A stretch of DNA of 64,000 nucleotides, taken from the NCBI GenBank assembly GCA_949358305.1, contig OX442316.1, forward strand, positions 7,378,001 through 7,442,000, written 5' to 3'. Shown here in pieces: positions 25,889-37,476 of the stretch. The notes below the pieces were generated by a model. It did no database searches. It was not told the origin of the DNA and saw only the letters and a list, made by a program, of their open reading frames with translations. The position numbers were made by a program, and so were the translations under genes. The DNA is from Strigamia acuminata. Lineage: Eukaryota; Arthropoda; Chilopoda; Geophilomorpha; Linotaeniidae. The first letter of the stretch is position 1. Each line of letters starts with the position of its first letter.

Positions 25889-27615
25889 ATGGCTCCTTCC
25901 GCTCACTACTTATATATCACAGGTTTGTACGATTTCATTTATTACTGAGTTTATACTTGCTCGAATTATTTTAACTTAATATTTTAGTTCAAACCATTCA
26001 GAAATTTTGCTCCTTTTAAATATTAGCAAAACAAAATCAATTGTTATTTGAATATTTTCATTTGCTGCAAATAACTAGCAAAAAAACAAATATGCATTTA
26101 TTATTTCAAATGCAAGGTTATTTTGCACAAATGATAATATTTAGTTATCGTATAAAAAATTTAATAATAAAAAATTCAGGAAGTGTGACATTACAATTTA
26201 ACATTTAATCGCATTCAATTACATCTCCCACTGTTTTATTTTCGTCCTACTTTCTACTAAATTTCAGTTTTTGTATTATTCGTCTGGAAAACTTCAAAAT
26301 CAGAAATACAAACAGATTACGCACATACATGTATGGCTACGGTAAAGATCATGGACTGTTGGGTTCATCATCACGGAATTCCAGCCTGCACGGGTGGCAT
26401 GTAAGTTACAAAAAATAAAAAAAAACTTTGGGTTACTTACATAATAATTCATAAATTTAGATATGCATAATTAACTGTCAAATTTGAACAAGGACAAACT
26501 AACTGCATTTTTTTTCGTTCTATTCACTGCTGTCTTAATACTTTGTTTTATTGGTGAAACAGTAATTGAATAATTGCATGATAGATAGCAAAGACTCTTG
26601 TTCTGATTGAAGTACAATTATTTTAGAGGGCTTTTATTACAATAAATCACACAGAATTTTTTTTTGCAGGAGTCCAATGATGAGATGTGCCGAAGAGCAC
26701 AGTTCTGTTGCATATGATTGCAGAGATGAGGCAATTAGGGAAGCGATTACAAACATGATAGATGATTTTGAAGTGAGTGAAGAAGCAATATGCAAAAATC
26801 AAAAATTAAAACAAGGTAAAAAGTCTGTTAACCTGTAATTTTGTATGTTATATCGATTGAAATCTCTTTTAGAATTTAAGGCTAGCCAGTACTGTTGGAA
26901 TGATGCAAGAAAATGCGGCCTGGAAATTGTAACACCTGCTTTGACTGAGGAGACACATGAGGATAATTGCGAGTAAGAATTTAACCCAACACATTTATAT
27001 TTGTCTTAATATGTGGAAACTACAATTCAGTTGTGCTTGGGCGTTGCTCCCAAAAACCGTTTTTTCAATTAAATTGGCCTTTAACACATACAATTGGCTG
27101 TAATTAATGCAAGAGTTCAGAAACTCAACTCTGCCCACTCATGATTTCATTGTTAACCCTAATATGCAAAAGGACAGTTTTTGAAAAGGCATATTACAAG
27201 TAAAATAGAATGAGTCAGCCATAATTAAGTCAATTATAATATTATTTAGCATACTAGACGGAAATTCTAAAGATAAAAATCGAGAATACGAGTAATATGG
27301 CATATTAAGATACAAGTAATGGCACACACCTGCACATTCAATTTAAATTAAATGTGTAATTGAGAAATAGGTTACGAAGAATCTGCAGGTGTAAATTAAT
27401 TCTAAGATATTGTCCGTTGATATTTCAGCTTGAAGATTTCTCGATTAGACATTTGTATGAGTCAAGTTGCAGCTAGCTGCCGTGTATTGGTGAAAAATTA
27501 CACAGACTACATTTACCAAAATTCAACTTGTGGTGGTGAAACATTCAGCAGCCAACTTTTTGTTCTTGTTTTATCTGCCATTATTTGTTCGATATTAGCA
27601 AAATTATTTGCGTGA
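25889..27615 (+). CDS. Cysteine-rich GPI-type secreted protein, array member 6
   Basis: Exon 1 encodes MAPSAHYLYIT and joins in phase 1 to VFVLFVWKTSKS, a plausible signal peptide. Exon 2 carries CMATVKIMDCWVHHHGIPAC. Exon 3 (from about 26670) has CAEEHSSVAYDC and ICKNQKLKQ. Exon 4 has CWNDARKC and ends THEDNC. The last exon (from about 27429) has CMSQVAASC and a final C before a hydrophobic tail (LFVLVLSAIICSILAKLFA). All five exons and the 12 cysteines of the family are present. It is the last member of the array. The following 1.4 kb contains no further copy. Function is unknown. Confidence 0.75.
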
Positions 27616-29014
27616 TTTTAATGCGTAAAAATAGATATACACATACCATAAATTTGACAAATATTTCATCTTTTTATATGTACAGTTTTGTATTTTACAA
27701 ATAACAATTGATTTTTATACAAAATACTATAAAATGTGTATGAATTATTTTTTACAGTGCAATATTTCTTACAACTGGTACACGAATTTTTAATGAATCT
27801 TACAATTTTTCTAATCTATAACTTTACACTTAATAAAATAAAAGATGATATTTTAATAACGCCTACTTCTTACGGTAGTTAATTCTAATAGCTGCTGTTT
27901 ATAATTCATTTCTTTTTATAAATGCATGTTTGTGTTTGGAAACTTGATATTTTTTTACTATAGACTATTTACCGGACTATTTACCGTAAATTGGCGCTTT
28001 TCTTATTTAAATCAATAGTGCTATGAAAGCTTGATGTGCATTGCCATTTATTTGGTACCGGTATGGAAATTTTGATTTTAAAAAGAGTAGTTTTGGATTA
28101 ATTGTAAACTGATGTACAATAGAGAGAAAAAAAACACGTTTCTATGAATGAAACACGTAAACAAAGAATTGAATTTGTAGTAGTAATATGTTTACGTGGA
28201 CATTTTCAGCAATTTGGTAAATTTTAATTTCCTAATAAAAAATTTTAGAACTCCCTGTAGTATAGATTTCTGTAGTATAATTTTTAAAGAAATATGATGA
28301 TGTCATGTACTCATGCTCAATTCAAAATTAGCAAATATTATAAAGTGAAATTTTTATTCTTTGTTTGTATCCTGTATATATTTTATTTTATGACGGGTGT
28401 ATTTATTGTATGTATTTTTAAATTCAGTATATTTCTATTTCAGGGAAGTAGTTTTCATTTTTATTTGTCTTTATTAAACTGTAGTAAAAAAAATGTCACT
28501 TTTGAATTACTTTTTTACTCCCGAATTACAAATCTAGCTATTTTACAATTTAGTCTGCTTTGACAATTTTCAAATTTTGTTCTTTTCGTTACTTACAACA
28601 TCACCATTAGAAGGCGACACTGACCAAAAAATTAATTCAGTTAATATACGTCAATTTATTTCCGCCTCCTCATTCAAAACTCATCATCGACTCATCATGG
28701 CGCATTGAGGCTCTACGTGACAACTAATTTGCGGTAAGTTCAAACAAGACCCACAGACCTGAATTTCAACAACAATCACTACGGTACACAACAAAATCTC
28801 CTCCACACACAATAGCAAATCCTACATAGCTTAACAGGGAAAATGGAATTTTGGAACTTTAATTCTTTATTAAATAAACTCTGAATGTGAATACAATTAT
28901 TTTTATAGTACAGAACTTAAATATAATCTATCAGTGGTCATTTATTTGGTTTTTGTAAACACAATAATTACCACATCGGTTTATTTTAATATAAATTATT
29001 AAATAAAATTTTAA
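27616..29014. other. Intergenic region after the array
   Basis: AT-rich sequence. A frame at 28294-28563 has the composition of chance AT-rich translation. The stretch up to the duplication edge near 29015 also holds the 3' UTR of the minus-strand channel gene. Confidence 0.4.
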
Positions 29015-29066
29015 ATTTCAAAAGAGACTTAAAATTTATGGTATGCGCTTTTATAATTACATTACA

Positions 29067-30863
29067 TTAGCATAAGAGATAGTAAATACAATAAAAGAAA
29101 ATAAATAATGTAAAAAATAGTGGAAACACAATTTGACATAATTCGTCCAAAAATGTTGGTTTTGATGTTCTGCTAAAAATGTTTTTTAATACCGTCAAAC
29201 ATTTTCCCTGAAAATTAAAAAACTTAAAAATTTAAACTGGCCCAAACGTTGTAAATGTTTTATACATATACCTCTGAATTTGGAATGGTCTTAATTTCAG
29301 TAGTTGATTTCACTCCTTCTTTCAGCTTGTGCCACTTGTTGTAAACAATGGCATATTCAATCATCGATGCAAAAACAGTGACGATACAAACAATCATCCA
29401 CACATCTAATGCCATTAAAATGGAAACAGATGGCAAATTTTTTTGTGCATTGTTGAAATGAGTAATTAATGTGAGCAAAGATGTCAAACCAAGAGACACT
29501 CTCGGACCGCTAGCACTGATGTCCAACCAAAATGATATCCATGATATAACCACGATGATTAAACTTGGGAGATATATAATAGAGATGTCTCTTTGTATCA
29601 TGTGTTTTAGGTGGAAATTATAACTGACACAATCCACTTCGACTAAAATATATATTAACAATTACATCATGAATTTAAAATTGAATTTTCATTATTTTTA
29701 GTAAAGTTTTTACTCTTATTTCAACCTTTAATGCCAAAAATAAAACTTGTTAACGTGTCTCCAAATAAATTCCTTTCTCTTTAAGAAACACGTTTCTAAC
29801 TTACGACTGTGATTAATTGTGATAACTTTTTTTGAAATATTAAGAAGGTAATAATCCGGAGGTGTATTGATCTTGTCTAGTGGAAATTTAAATAAATCAA
29901 ATTGAATGTGGCGACCATCTGCATATTAAAATAAAAAATAAAAAATGTACAATTTTTAAAGTTATTTTGTTTTAAATATTCAAACCTTTTATAAAAACTA
30001 TCGTAAGATTGCAAATCTGGGTATCAAAAGGATAACTAAGCATATCAAACTTGCAAATAAATTTATAGGCAAACCTTAAAGATACAAATCAAAACGGTAT
30101 TAAACTGTTATTGCATTTTATACGTTAAAAAATACCTTGGCATCACGTGAAATCTGTTACTATTATGATTATAATACATTTGTGTGTTGTCCATCAAGAT
30201 GCCGCTGCATTCTTTACAGTTAACAAAACGGAATTCGGGTGGGTCTGTTTCATCAAAATCGCGTTTTTTAATTTTGCAAAGTCCTTGAGTATTTTCTGAC
30301 ATCAAAAGTGATTTATTGAAGTTTGGATTGGTCCAGGATATCACAACTTGAAAGTCTACTGTGAAATCCTGTAACAGACATTTTTCTGTATAAAGCATAA
30401 AACAATTGCTTTGAGTAATAAATAACAAACCATTGTTTTAGGTGATACATCTGCAATAGTCATAGGCATCAACTCCAACAGCGCTGTTTGATTCTCACGA
30501 TCTGAAAGACGTAATTTGTGATCAGCAAAGAACATCATTTCTGTTGTTTACGACTTACTATTAGCTTTAGAGTGTGAATTACTGGCATGACTGTAATAAT
30601 ATAAAATCAAGTATTACTAAAATATAATTTAAATGCATTTTTGTATACAGTTTAAGTATTCAGATTTGTCAGGAATCAACAGCACCATAATCTTAGTAAT
30701 ACAGTAAACTTAATACAACTTTTTCATTTCATTATTAAAGCAAAGATAAAAATAAAAATTATTGATTACTTTTGTCTAAAAAGAAATTACAGGTGTTTGT
30801 TTACCTTGACTTAATGCAAATAAAAGTAACAATAATGAAAAAGCACTGAGATGAATTTAACAT
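29067..30863 (-). CDS. Cys-loop ligand-gated ion channel subunit, copy A
   Basis: A multi-exon gene starting at ATG 30863 with a signal peptide (MLNSSQCFFIIVTFICI). Extracellular exons follow, including MMFFADHKLRLSDRENQ (or its spliced form) and a TNPNFNKSLL segment. The Cys-loop reads CKFDMLSYPFDTQIC, with the canonical 13-residue spacing. An exon (29260 to about 29650) encodes M1, M2 (RVSLGLTSLLTL) and M3. The last exon, about 29067-29210, supplies M4 with FLDELCQIVFPLFFTLFIF. The M3-M4 loop is short. Pentameric channels of this family gate chloride or cations on binding glutamate, GABA, histamine or protons. The M1-M2 turn reads SGPRVS where anion channels usually have PAR, so selectivity is uncertain. 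It is a close tandem duplicate of the gene at 34036-35830. Confidence 0.82.
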
Positions 30864-32252
30864 ATCGACTTTATCTTATTCTCCTGAAATTTTGTGTAAT
30901 ATTATGCAAAGAAGTGGTCAACCTAGATAATAAAAATACTCTGTTAAGTTGCCAACAGAAACTGCTATTAAATAATTCGTTCTGTGCGTGTTTTGTTTGC
31001 TATTATGTGATGTAATTTTAGTAAAAATGCTATGCAGCTTAATGGTACGCATACATAACTTTTTTTAATAGCATGATCATATCAAATATTTGATTTACAG
31101 TGTAAACTAAAAATAAAATAAATTTTTGAGCCGTAATGCATTTGCAAATATTTCAAATAGGAAAACAAACCAAATTTGACACAATTAGTTAACCAGAGGT
31201 CTGTTTAGTTCATATAACTTACATGAAATTTTGCAGCGCGAATGGAAACGAACAGATATTCGAGGTGCAACAGGCGGATCAAATAAAAAATCTTAACGAT
31301 TTCTTTTCACAACTAAGCAACAACCGTTAGTTACTAATGTCATGTTTCTGTTCATATAATTGTAAGATAACGTTGCTACCACAAGCAACGATCGAAAGTG
31401 CTGTAGGAGGAGATATATACGCAGGCAGATGACAGGAAATCGGTAATACTGTAAATTAAAAAATTAAAAAGCTTAGTGCAACGAAGATGAAAAAATAATC
31501 TTCTGATGTTTCGCCATATTAGTTTGGAACAATAAATTAACATGCAATTTTTAATTGTTGGTCTTTTCATATTTGATGAGCCCAGCTATACACACCAATT
31601 ATATTTCCAGAGAAAGTTTGCTATCTAGAGATTTATTTCCTAAATTTATATGTGCATTCTTTTATTTATTACACAAAAACGCTTTGATGCGTTTTAAATT
31701 AATTTTGATAAACAATAAAACGGTCAAGGTTTCTCCATTCGGGGTAAAATAATTACAAAATGTGTTTACTCCAATAAATATCTTTATTTAAAACTCTCTA
31801 TTGAGCTCCATTGATTTATGGAACAAATAAGCAAAGAAAAGCAAAATATCCAAGGCGACATTTTACATTATAACATGTTATAAATATTGACAAACATCTC
31901 TAAGCTTATCTCGTGACCAACTGCATTTTTGGTACCGAAACGTTTACCCACAGGTATGCACAAGCGACCTTTATTCGTCGACGTCATGCCTCTCGCAGCC
32001 ACAACCACTCGTGCAGCAAATCACCTGCCTGAAAAGGGCAGAAAGGCACGCGGTTGATACGAGTATTATCGCGATCGTACCGAACGTTGGCACCTAGGAC
32101 CCACAATTGGAAGACTGGAAACTCCTTGTTAAATTCCGCATACTTTATACCCATAATTTAATTGTCATTGTCCTCATTTCTAAGGCATCATCAAGGGTGT
32201 CTCGAGGCTGTGGCGTGAGCAAGGCTGTTAAAGAGCTAAAGCGTTTGCGCGA

Positions 32253-32388
32253 GTGAAATATTTTCGCGAGCACATCGCTATTTTATGCCCAACACAATTC
32301 TACCACTTAAACACGTGCGACTGTACCGAGTATTTTCGCGACCGTGCCGAGTGTTATCGCGAACGGGCCGAGTATTGCCACGCCATAG
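32253..32388. repeat. 21-bp CGAG/TCGCGA tandem repeats, copy A
   Basis: Three to four degenerate units of about 21 bases around TACCGAGTATTTTCGCGAC. In one frame they read as seven-residue repeats (CTEYFRD, AECYRER, AEYCHAI). The same block occurs at 37211-37345. They look like repeat DNA rather than a gene, although the frame is open in both copies. Confidence 0.5.
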
Positions 32389-32389
32389 A

Positions 32390-32518
32390 CTGGTTTCCCT
32401 GTACATCGGTTTTGGTATTGAATTTTTTTTTGTTATAATAATCAATAAAATTCTTTTCTTAATGCTACATAATAATTTGATACTTCTAGGACATGTATCT
32501 ACCATAAATGGAAAACTT
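32390..32518 (+). pseudogene. Decayed Methuselah-like receptor exon, copy A
   Basis: The frame reads SLYIGFGIEFFFVIIINKIL then NNLILLGHVSTINGKL. This aligns with TM5 and the following loop of the intact receptor at 38353-39456 (YISVGIGF..., NNLRLLGQDVSTTNRK). Upstream TM1-4 and downstream TM6-7 are absent, so it is a fragment. Confidence 0.65.
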
Positions 32519-33990
32519 AGGTCCTTGAGCTGAGCCGAATTAAATTACGCTCACATCGACAAAGAAGGGCTGGCCATTATATTTGCTGTTAAAAAGTTCC
32601 ATATTTATCTTATGGGTAGAGACTTTACCATATTTACAGACCATAAGCCCTTATTGGGAATCCTTGGGGCAGACCGGCCCATTCCTCTAGTGGTGAGCCC
32701 GCGTATGTTACGCTGGGCCTTAATGTTGGCGGCGTACAACTACACCTTATGTTATCGTCGGGGGAACTAAAATCAAAACGCGAATACGCTTAGTAGATTT
32801 CCAGTCGACCCCCCAGCTGAAGTGAGGAAGGAGATTCCTGTGTTCTTGATGGAGTTAGAACAGGAAGACTTGTTGTTAGCCACTGATGTTGCTAAGGGGA
32901 CCAGTGTGGATGCGGTCTTACAGAGAGTGACGTGGGCAGTAAAGAGCGGGAAAAGTGAAGTTTTATCTGGTTTCCCTGAGTTGAAGGCCTATTTAGACAA
33001 GTTTGATGAGTTGAGTTTAATGGCCGGGATTTTGATGTGGGGCCATAAAGTGATAATACCGGGGGCTTTACAATTAAAAATGCTTAAATTACTACATGAG
33101 GGGCACCCCGGCATCGTCACAATGAAAAAACGAGCGCGTGCAGTGGTTTGGTGGCCGGGAATTTCAGTCGCAGTAGAACGTTTCGCCCAGGAGTGTGTAA
33201 TTTGTGCGCAGAATCGGACTTTACCGCCGAAACAACCTCCAGTGTCTTGGCAGAGGGCCGAGGCGCCATGGTGTCGTGTACATATTGACTATGCGGGGCT
33301 AATTTTGGGCCAAATGGTGTTAATTTTAGCGGACGCGTTCTCTGGCTGGATTGAGGCCCACCCAGTCAAGGCGGCCACCTCAGCAACTACGATTTTAGTG
33401 CTTCGAAGGATTTTTAGTTTGTTCGGAATACCACATTTGTTGGTTAGTGACAATGGCACCCAGTTTGCCTCAGCAGAGTTTGCAAGTTTTGTGAATAAGA
33501 ATGGAATTGAGCACGTGTTCGCCCCCCCCCCCCCCCCGTACCATGCTCAGTCTAATGGATTAGCGGAAAGGGCTGTGCGTTGGGTGAAAGAAAAGTTGGT
33601 GAAAATTGTGAGTGGGTCCCTCGAGTTGAGGTTATTATTAAGGTTAGCCCTTTTCCAACACACAAATTTCCGTGGTAGAAACGATTTAACACCAGCTATG
33701 GCATTCCTGGGGAGGCAGATTAATACTCATATAGATCTTGTACGACCCAGATTTGTTCCACAGTCCAGTGCCCAAATTCAGGGTGTAAAAAGTTATCAAA
33801 TTGGAGAATTGGTGTGGTGGCGGGTATTACCGTTCGCTAAACCACCATGGAAGAAGGGGATAATATCGGGTCGTAGAGGGGGAGTAGTGTATAGTGTCAA
33901 AGATGTAGATTCTGGCAAAGAACTAGTCCGTCACATGAATCATCTACGACGCCGAACTGAAGAAGACAAAACGTTTCCGGGAGACTTAAA
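32519..33990 (+). mobile_element. Truncated Ty3/gypsy-type retroelement fragment
   Basis: Only the 3' half of a pol region is present: RNase H followed by integrase. It lacks gag, protease, reverse transcriptase core and recognisable LTRs. It sits exactly between the two copies of the 3.5-kb duplication. Its base composition (GC-richer) differs from the surroundings. Confidence 0.85.
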
Positions 33991-34039
33991 AAGAGACTTA
34001 AAATTTATGGTATGCGCTTTTATAATTACATTACATTAG
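32525..34039 (+). pseudogene. Broken gypsy pol: RNase H and integrase
   Basis: One frame runs through the fragment but is broken by a TGA at 32531 and a TAA near 32769. The RNase H part shows NYAHIDKEGLAI and FTIFTDHKPLLGIL. From 32822 the frame is open for 405 codons and holds an integrase. It has an HHCC zinc-binding motif (HEGHPG, then CVICAQNR) and the DDE core (VHIDYAG, VSDNGTQF, GLAERAV). A run of about 16 C near 33522 encodes extra prolines before YHAQSNG. The frame then reads into the duplicated channel flank for its last 17 or so codons. It is a dead relic. Confidence 0.85.
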
Positions 34040-35830
34040 CATAAGAGATAGTAAATACAATAAAAGAAAATAAATAATGTAAAAAATAGTGGAAACACAA
34101 TTTGACATAATTCGTCCAAAAATGTTGGCTTTGATGTTCTGCTAAAAATGTTTTTCAATACCGTCAAACATTTTCCCTGAAAATTAAAAAACTTAAAAAT
34201 TTAAACTGGCCCAAACGTTGTGATTGTTTTATACATATACCTCTAAATTTGGAATGGTCTTAATTTCAGTAGTTGATTTAACTCCTTCTTTCAGCTTGTG
34301 CCACTTGTTGTAAACAATGGCATATTCAATCATCGATGCAAAAACAGTGACGATACAAACAATCATCCACACATCTAATGCCATTAAAATGGAAACAGAT
34401 GGCAAATTTTTTTGTGCATTGTTGAAATGAGTAATTAATGTGAGCAAAGATGTCAAACCAAGAGACACTCTCGGACCGCTAGCACTGACGTCCAACCAAA
34501 ATGATATCCATGATATAACCACGATGATTAAACTCGGGAGATATATAATAGAGATGTCTCTTTGTAGCATGTGTTTTAGGTGGAAATTATAACTGACACA
34601 ATCCACTTCGACTGAAATATATATTAACAATTACATCACGAATTTAAAATTGAATTTTCATTATTTTTGGTAAAGTTTTTACTCTTATTTCAACCTTTAA
34701 TGCCAAAAATAAAACTTGTTAACGTGTCTCCAAATAAATTCCTTTCTCTTTAAGAAACACGTTTCTACACTTACGAATGTGATTAATTGTGAAAAGAAAT
34801 TTTGAAATATTAAGAAGGTAATAATCCGGAGGTGTATTGATCTTTCCAAGTGGATATTTAAGTAAATCAAATAGAATGTGGCGACCATCTGCATATTAAA
34901 ATAAAAAATAAAAAAGTACAATTTTTAAAGTTATTTTGTTTTAAATATTCAAACCTTTTACAAAAACTATCGTGAGATTGCAAATCTGGGTATCAAAAGG
35001 ATAACTAAGCATATGAAACTTGCAAATAAATTTATAGGCAAACCTTAAAGATACAAATCAAAACGGTATTAAACTGTTATTGCATTTTATACGTTAAAAA
35101 ATACCTTGGCATTACGATAAATCTGTTACTTTTATGGTTATAATACATTTCTGAGTTGTCCATCAAGATGCCGCTGCATTCTTTACAGTTGGAAAAACGG
35201 AATTCGGGTGGGTCAGTTTCATCAAAATCGCGTTTTTTAATTTTGCTAAGTCCTTGAGTATTTTCTGACATCAAAAGTGATTTATTGAAGTTTGGATTGG
35301 TCCAGGATATCACAACTTGAAAGTCTACTGTGAAATCCTGTAACAGACTTTTTTCTGTATAAAGCATAAATCAATTGCTTTGAGTAATAAATAACAAACC
35401 ATTGTTTTAGGTGATACATCTGCAATAGTTATAGGCATTAATTCCAACAGCGCTGTTTGATTGTCACGACCTAAAACACGTAATTTGTGATCAGCAAAGA
35501 ACATCATTTCTGTTGTTTACGACTTACTATTAGGTTTAGAGTGTGAATTACTGGCATGACTGTAATAATATAAAATCAAGTATTACTAAAATACAATTTA
35601 AATGCATTTTGTATACAGTTTAAGTATTCAGATTTGTCAGGAATCAACAGCACCATAATCTTAGTAATACAGTAAACTTAATACAACTTTTTCATTTCAT
35701 TATTAAAACAAAGATAAAATAAAAATTATTGATTACTTTTGTCTCAAAAGAAATTACAGGTTTTTGTTTACCTTGACTTAATCCAAATAAAAGTAACAAC
35801 AATAATAAAGCACTGAGATGAACTTAACAT
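34036..35830 (-). CDS. Cys-loop ligand-gated ion channel subunit, copy B
   Basis: Same exon plan as copy A: signal peptide MLSSSQCFIIVVTFIW at 35830, extracellular exons, Cys-loop, an M1-M3 exon (34229 to about 34620) and an M4 exon ending at 34036. The M1-M3 exon differs at only a few residues from copy A (for example MLQRD for MIQRD, LDVSAS for LDISAS). The extracellular exons differ more: FSNCKECSG for FVNCKECSG, DNSEMYYNHK for DNTQMYYNHN, and LLKYPLGK for LFKFPLDK. Inside the Cys-loop, CKFHMLSYPFDTQIC has His where copy A has Asp. No stop or frameshift was seen, so it is probably functional. The pattern suggests change concentrated in the ligand-binding part. Confidence 0.8.
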
Positions 35831-37210
35831 ATCGACTTTATCTTATTCTCCTGAAATTTTGTGTAATATTATGGAAAGAAGTGGTCAACCTAAAATAATA
35901 AAAAATACTCTGTTAAGTTGCCAACAGAAACTGCTATTAAATAATTCGTGCTGTGCGTGTTTTGTTTGCTATTATGTGATGAAATTTTAGTAAAAAGGCT
36001 GTGCAGCTTAATGGTGCGCATACATAACTTTTTTTTATAGCATGATTATATCAAATATTTGATTTACAGTGTAAACTAAAAATAAAATAAATTTCTGAGC
36101 CGTAATGCATTTGCAAATATTTCAAATAGGAAAACAAACCAAATTTGGCGCCTTTAGTTACCCAGAGGTCTGTCTAGTTCATATAACTTACATGAAATTT
36201 TGCAGCGCGAATGGAAGCGAACATATATTCGAGCAGCAACAGGCGGATCAAATAAAAAATCTTAACGGTTTCTTTTCACAACTAAGCAACAACCGTTAGT
36301 TACTAATGTCATGTTTTTGTTCATATAATTGTAAGATAACGTTGGTACCACAAGCAACGATCGAAAGTGCTGTAGGAGGAGATATATACGCGGGCAGATG
36401 ACAGGAAATCGGTAATAATGTAAATTAAAAAAATTAAAAAACTTAGTGCAACGAAGATGAAAAAATAATCTTCTGATGTTTCGCCATATTATTTTGGAAC
36501 AATAAATCAACATGCAATTTTTAATTGTTGGTCTTTTCATGTTTGATGAGCCCAGCTATACACACCAATTATATTTCCAGAGAAAGTTTGCTATCTAGAG
36601 ATTTATTTCCTGAATTTATATGTGCATTCTTTTATTTATTACACAAAAACGCTTTGATGCGTTTTAAATTAATTTTGATAAACAATAAAACGGTCAAGGT
36701 TTCTCCATTCGGGATAAAATAATTACAAAATGTGTTTACTCCAATATATATCTTTATTTAAAACTCTCTATTGAACTCCATTGATTTATGGAACAAATAA
36801 GCAAAGAAAAGCAAAATATCCAAGGCGACATTTGACATTATAGCATGTTATAAATATTGACAAACATCTCTAAGCTTATCTCGTGACCAACTGTATTTTT
36901 GGTACCGAAACGTTTACCCACAGGTATGCACAAGCGACCTTTATTCGTCGACCTCATGCCTCTCGCCGCCACAACCACTCGTGCAGCAAATCACCTGCCT
37001 GAAAAGGGCAGAAAGGCACGCGGTTGTTACGAGCATTATCGCGATCGTACCGAACGTTGGCACCTAAGACCCACGATTGGAAAACTGGAAACTCCTTGTT
37101 AAATTCCGCATACTTTATACCCATACTTTAATTGTCATTGTCCTCATTTTTAAGGCATCATCGAGGCTGTGGCGTGAGCAAGGCTGTTAAAAAGCAAAGC
37201 GTTTGCGCGA

Positions 37211-37345
37211 ATGAAATATTTTCGCGAGCACATCGCTATTTTATGCCCAATACAATTCTACCACTTAAACACGTGCGACTGTACCGAGTATTTTCGCGAC
37301 CCTGCCGAGTGTTATAGCGAACGGACCGAGTATTGCCACGCCATA
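37211..37345. repeat. 21-bp CGAG/TCGCGA tandem repeats, copy B
   Basis: The counterpart of 32253-32388 with a few substitutions. It carries the same degenerate 21-bp units. Confidence 0.5.
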
Positions 37346-37476
37346 GACTGGTTTCCCTGTACATCGGTTTGGAAATTGAATTTTTTTGTTGTTGTAATAA
37401 TCAATGAAATTCCTTTCTTAATGATATTTAATAATTTGATACTTCTACAATAGGACATGTACCCTAAATGGAAAAC
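37346..37476 (+). pseudogene. Decayed Methuselah-like receptor exon, copy B
   Basis: The counterpart of the copy A remnant. It has an extra CAATA insertion before GGACATGT and a small deletion after it, which break the reading frame further. Confidence 0.6.

Larger units (their letters stand above)
29015..32518. repeat. Tandem segmental duplication, copy A
   Basis: About 3.5 kb that matches 33985-37476 nearly base for base, with scattered substitutions and small indels. Each copy contains one Cys-loop channel gene on the minus strand. Beyond the channel start, each copy also holds about 1.6 kb of further sequence ending in a decayed receptor exon. Homology begins at AAGAGACTTAAAATTTATGG and ends near AAATGGAAAACTT. 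Confidence 0.9.
33985..37476. repeat. Tandem segmental duplication, copy B
   Basis: The second copy of the 29015-32518 segment, in the same orientation. It starts directly at the 3' end of the gypsy fragment and ends before 37480. Gene, 21-bp repeats and receptor exon remnant occur in the same order as in copy A. Confidence 0.9.

Noticed and set aside
28294-28563. 89-codon hydrophobic plus-strand frame
   Set aside because: Phe/Ile/Leu/Lys-rich composition typical of translated AT-rich DNA; no splice partners.
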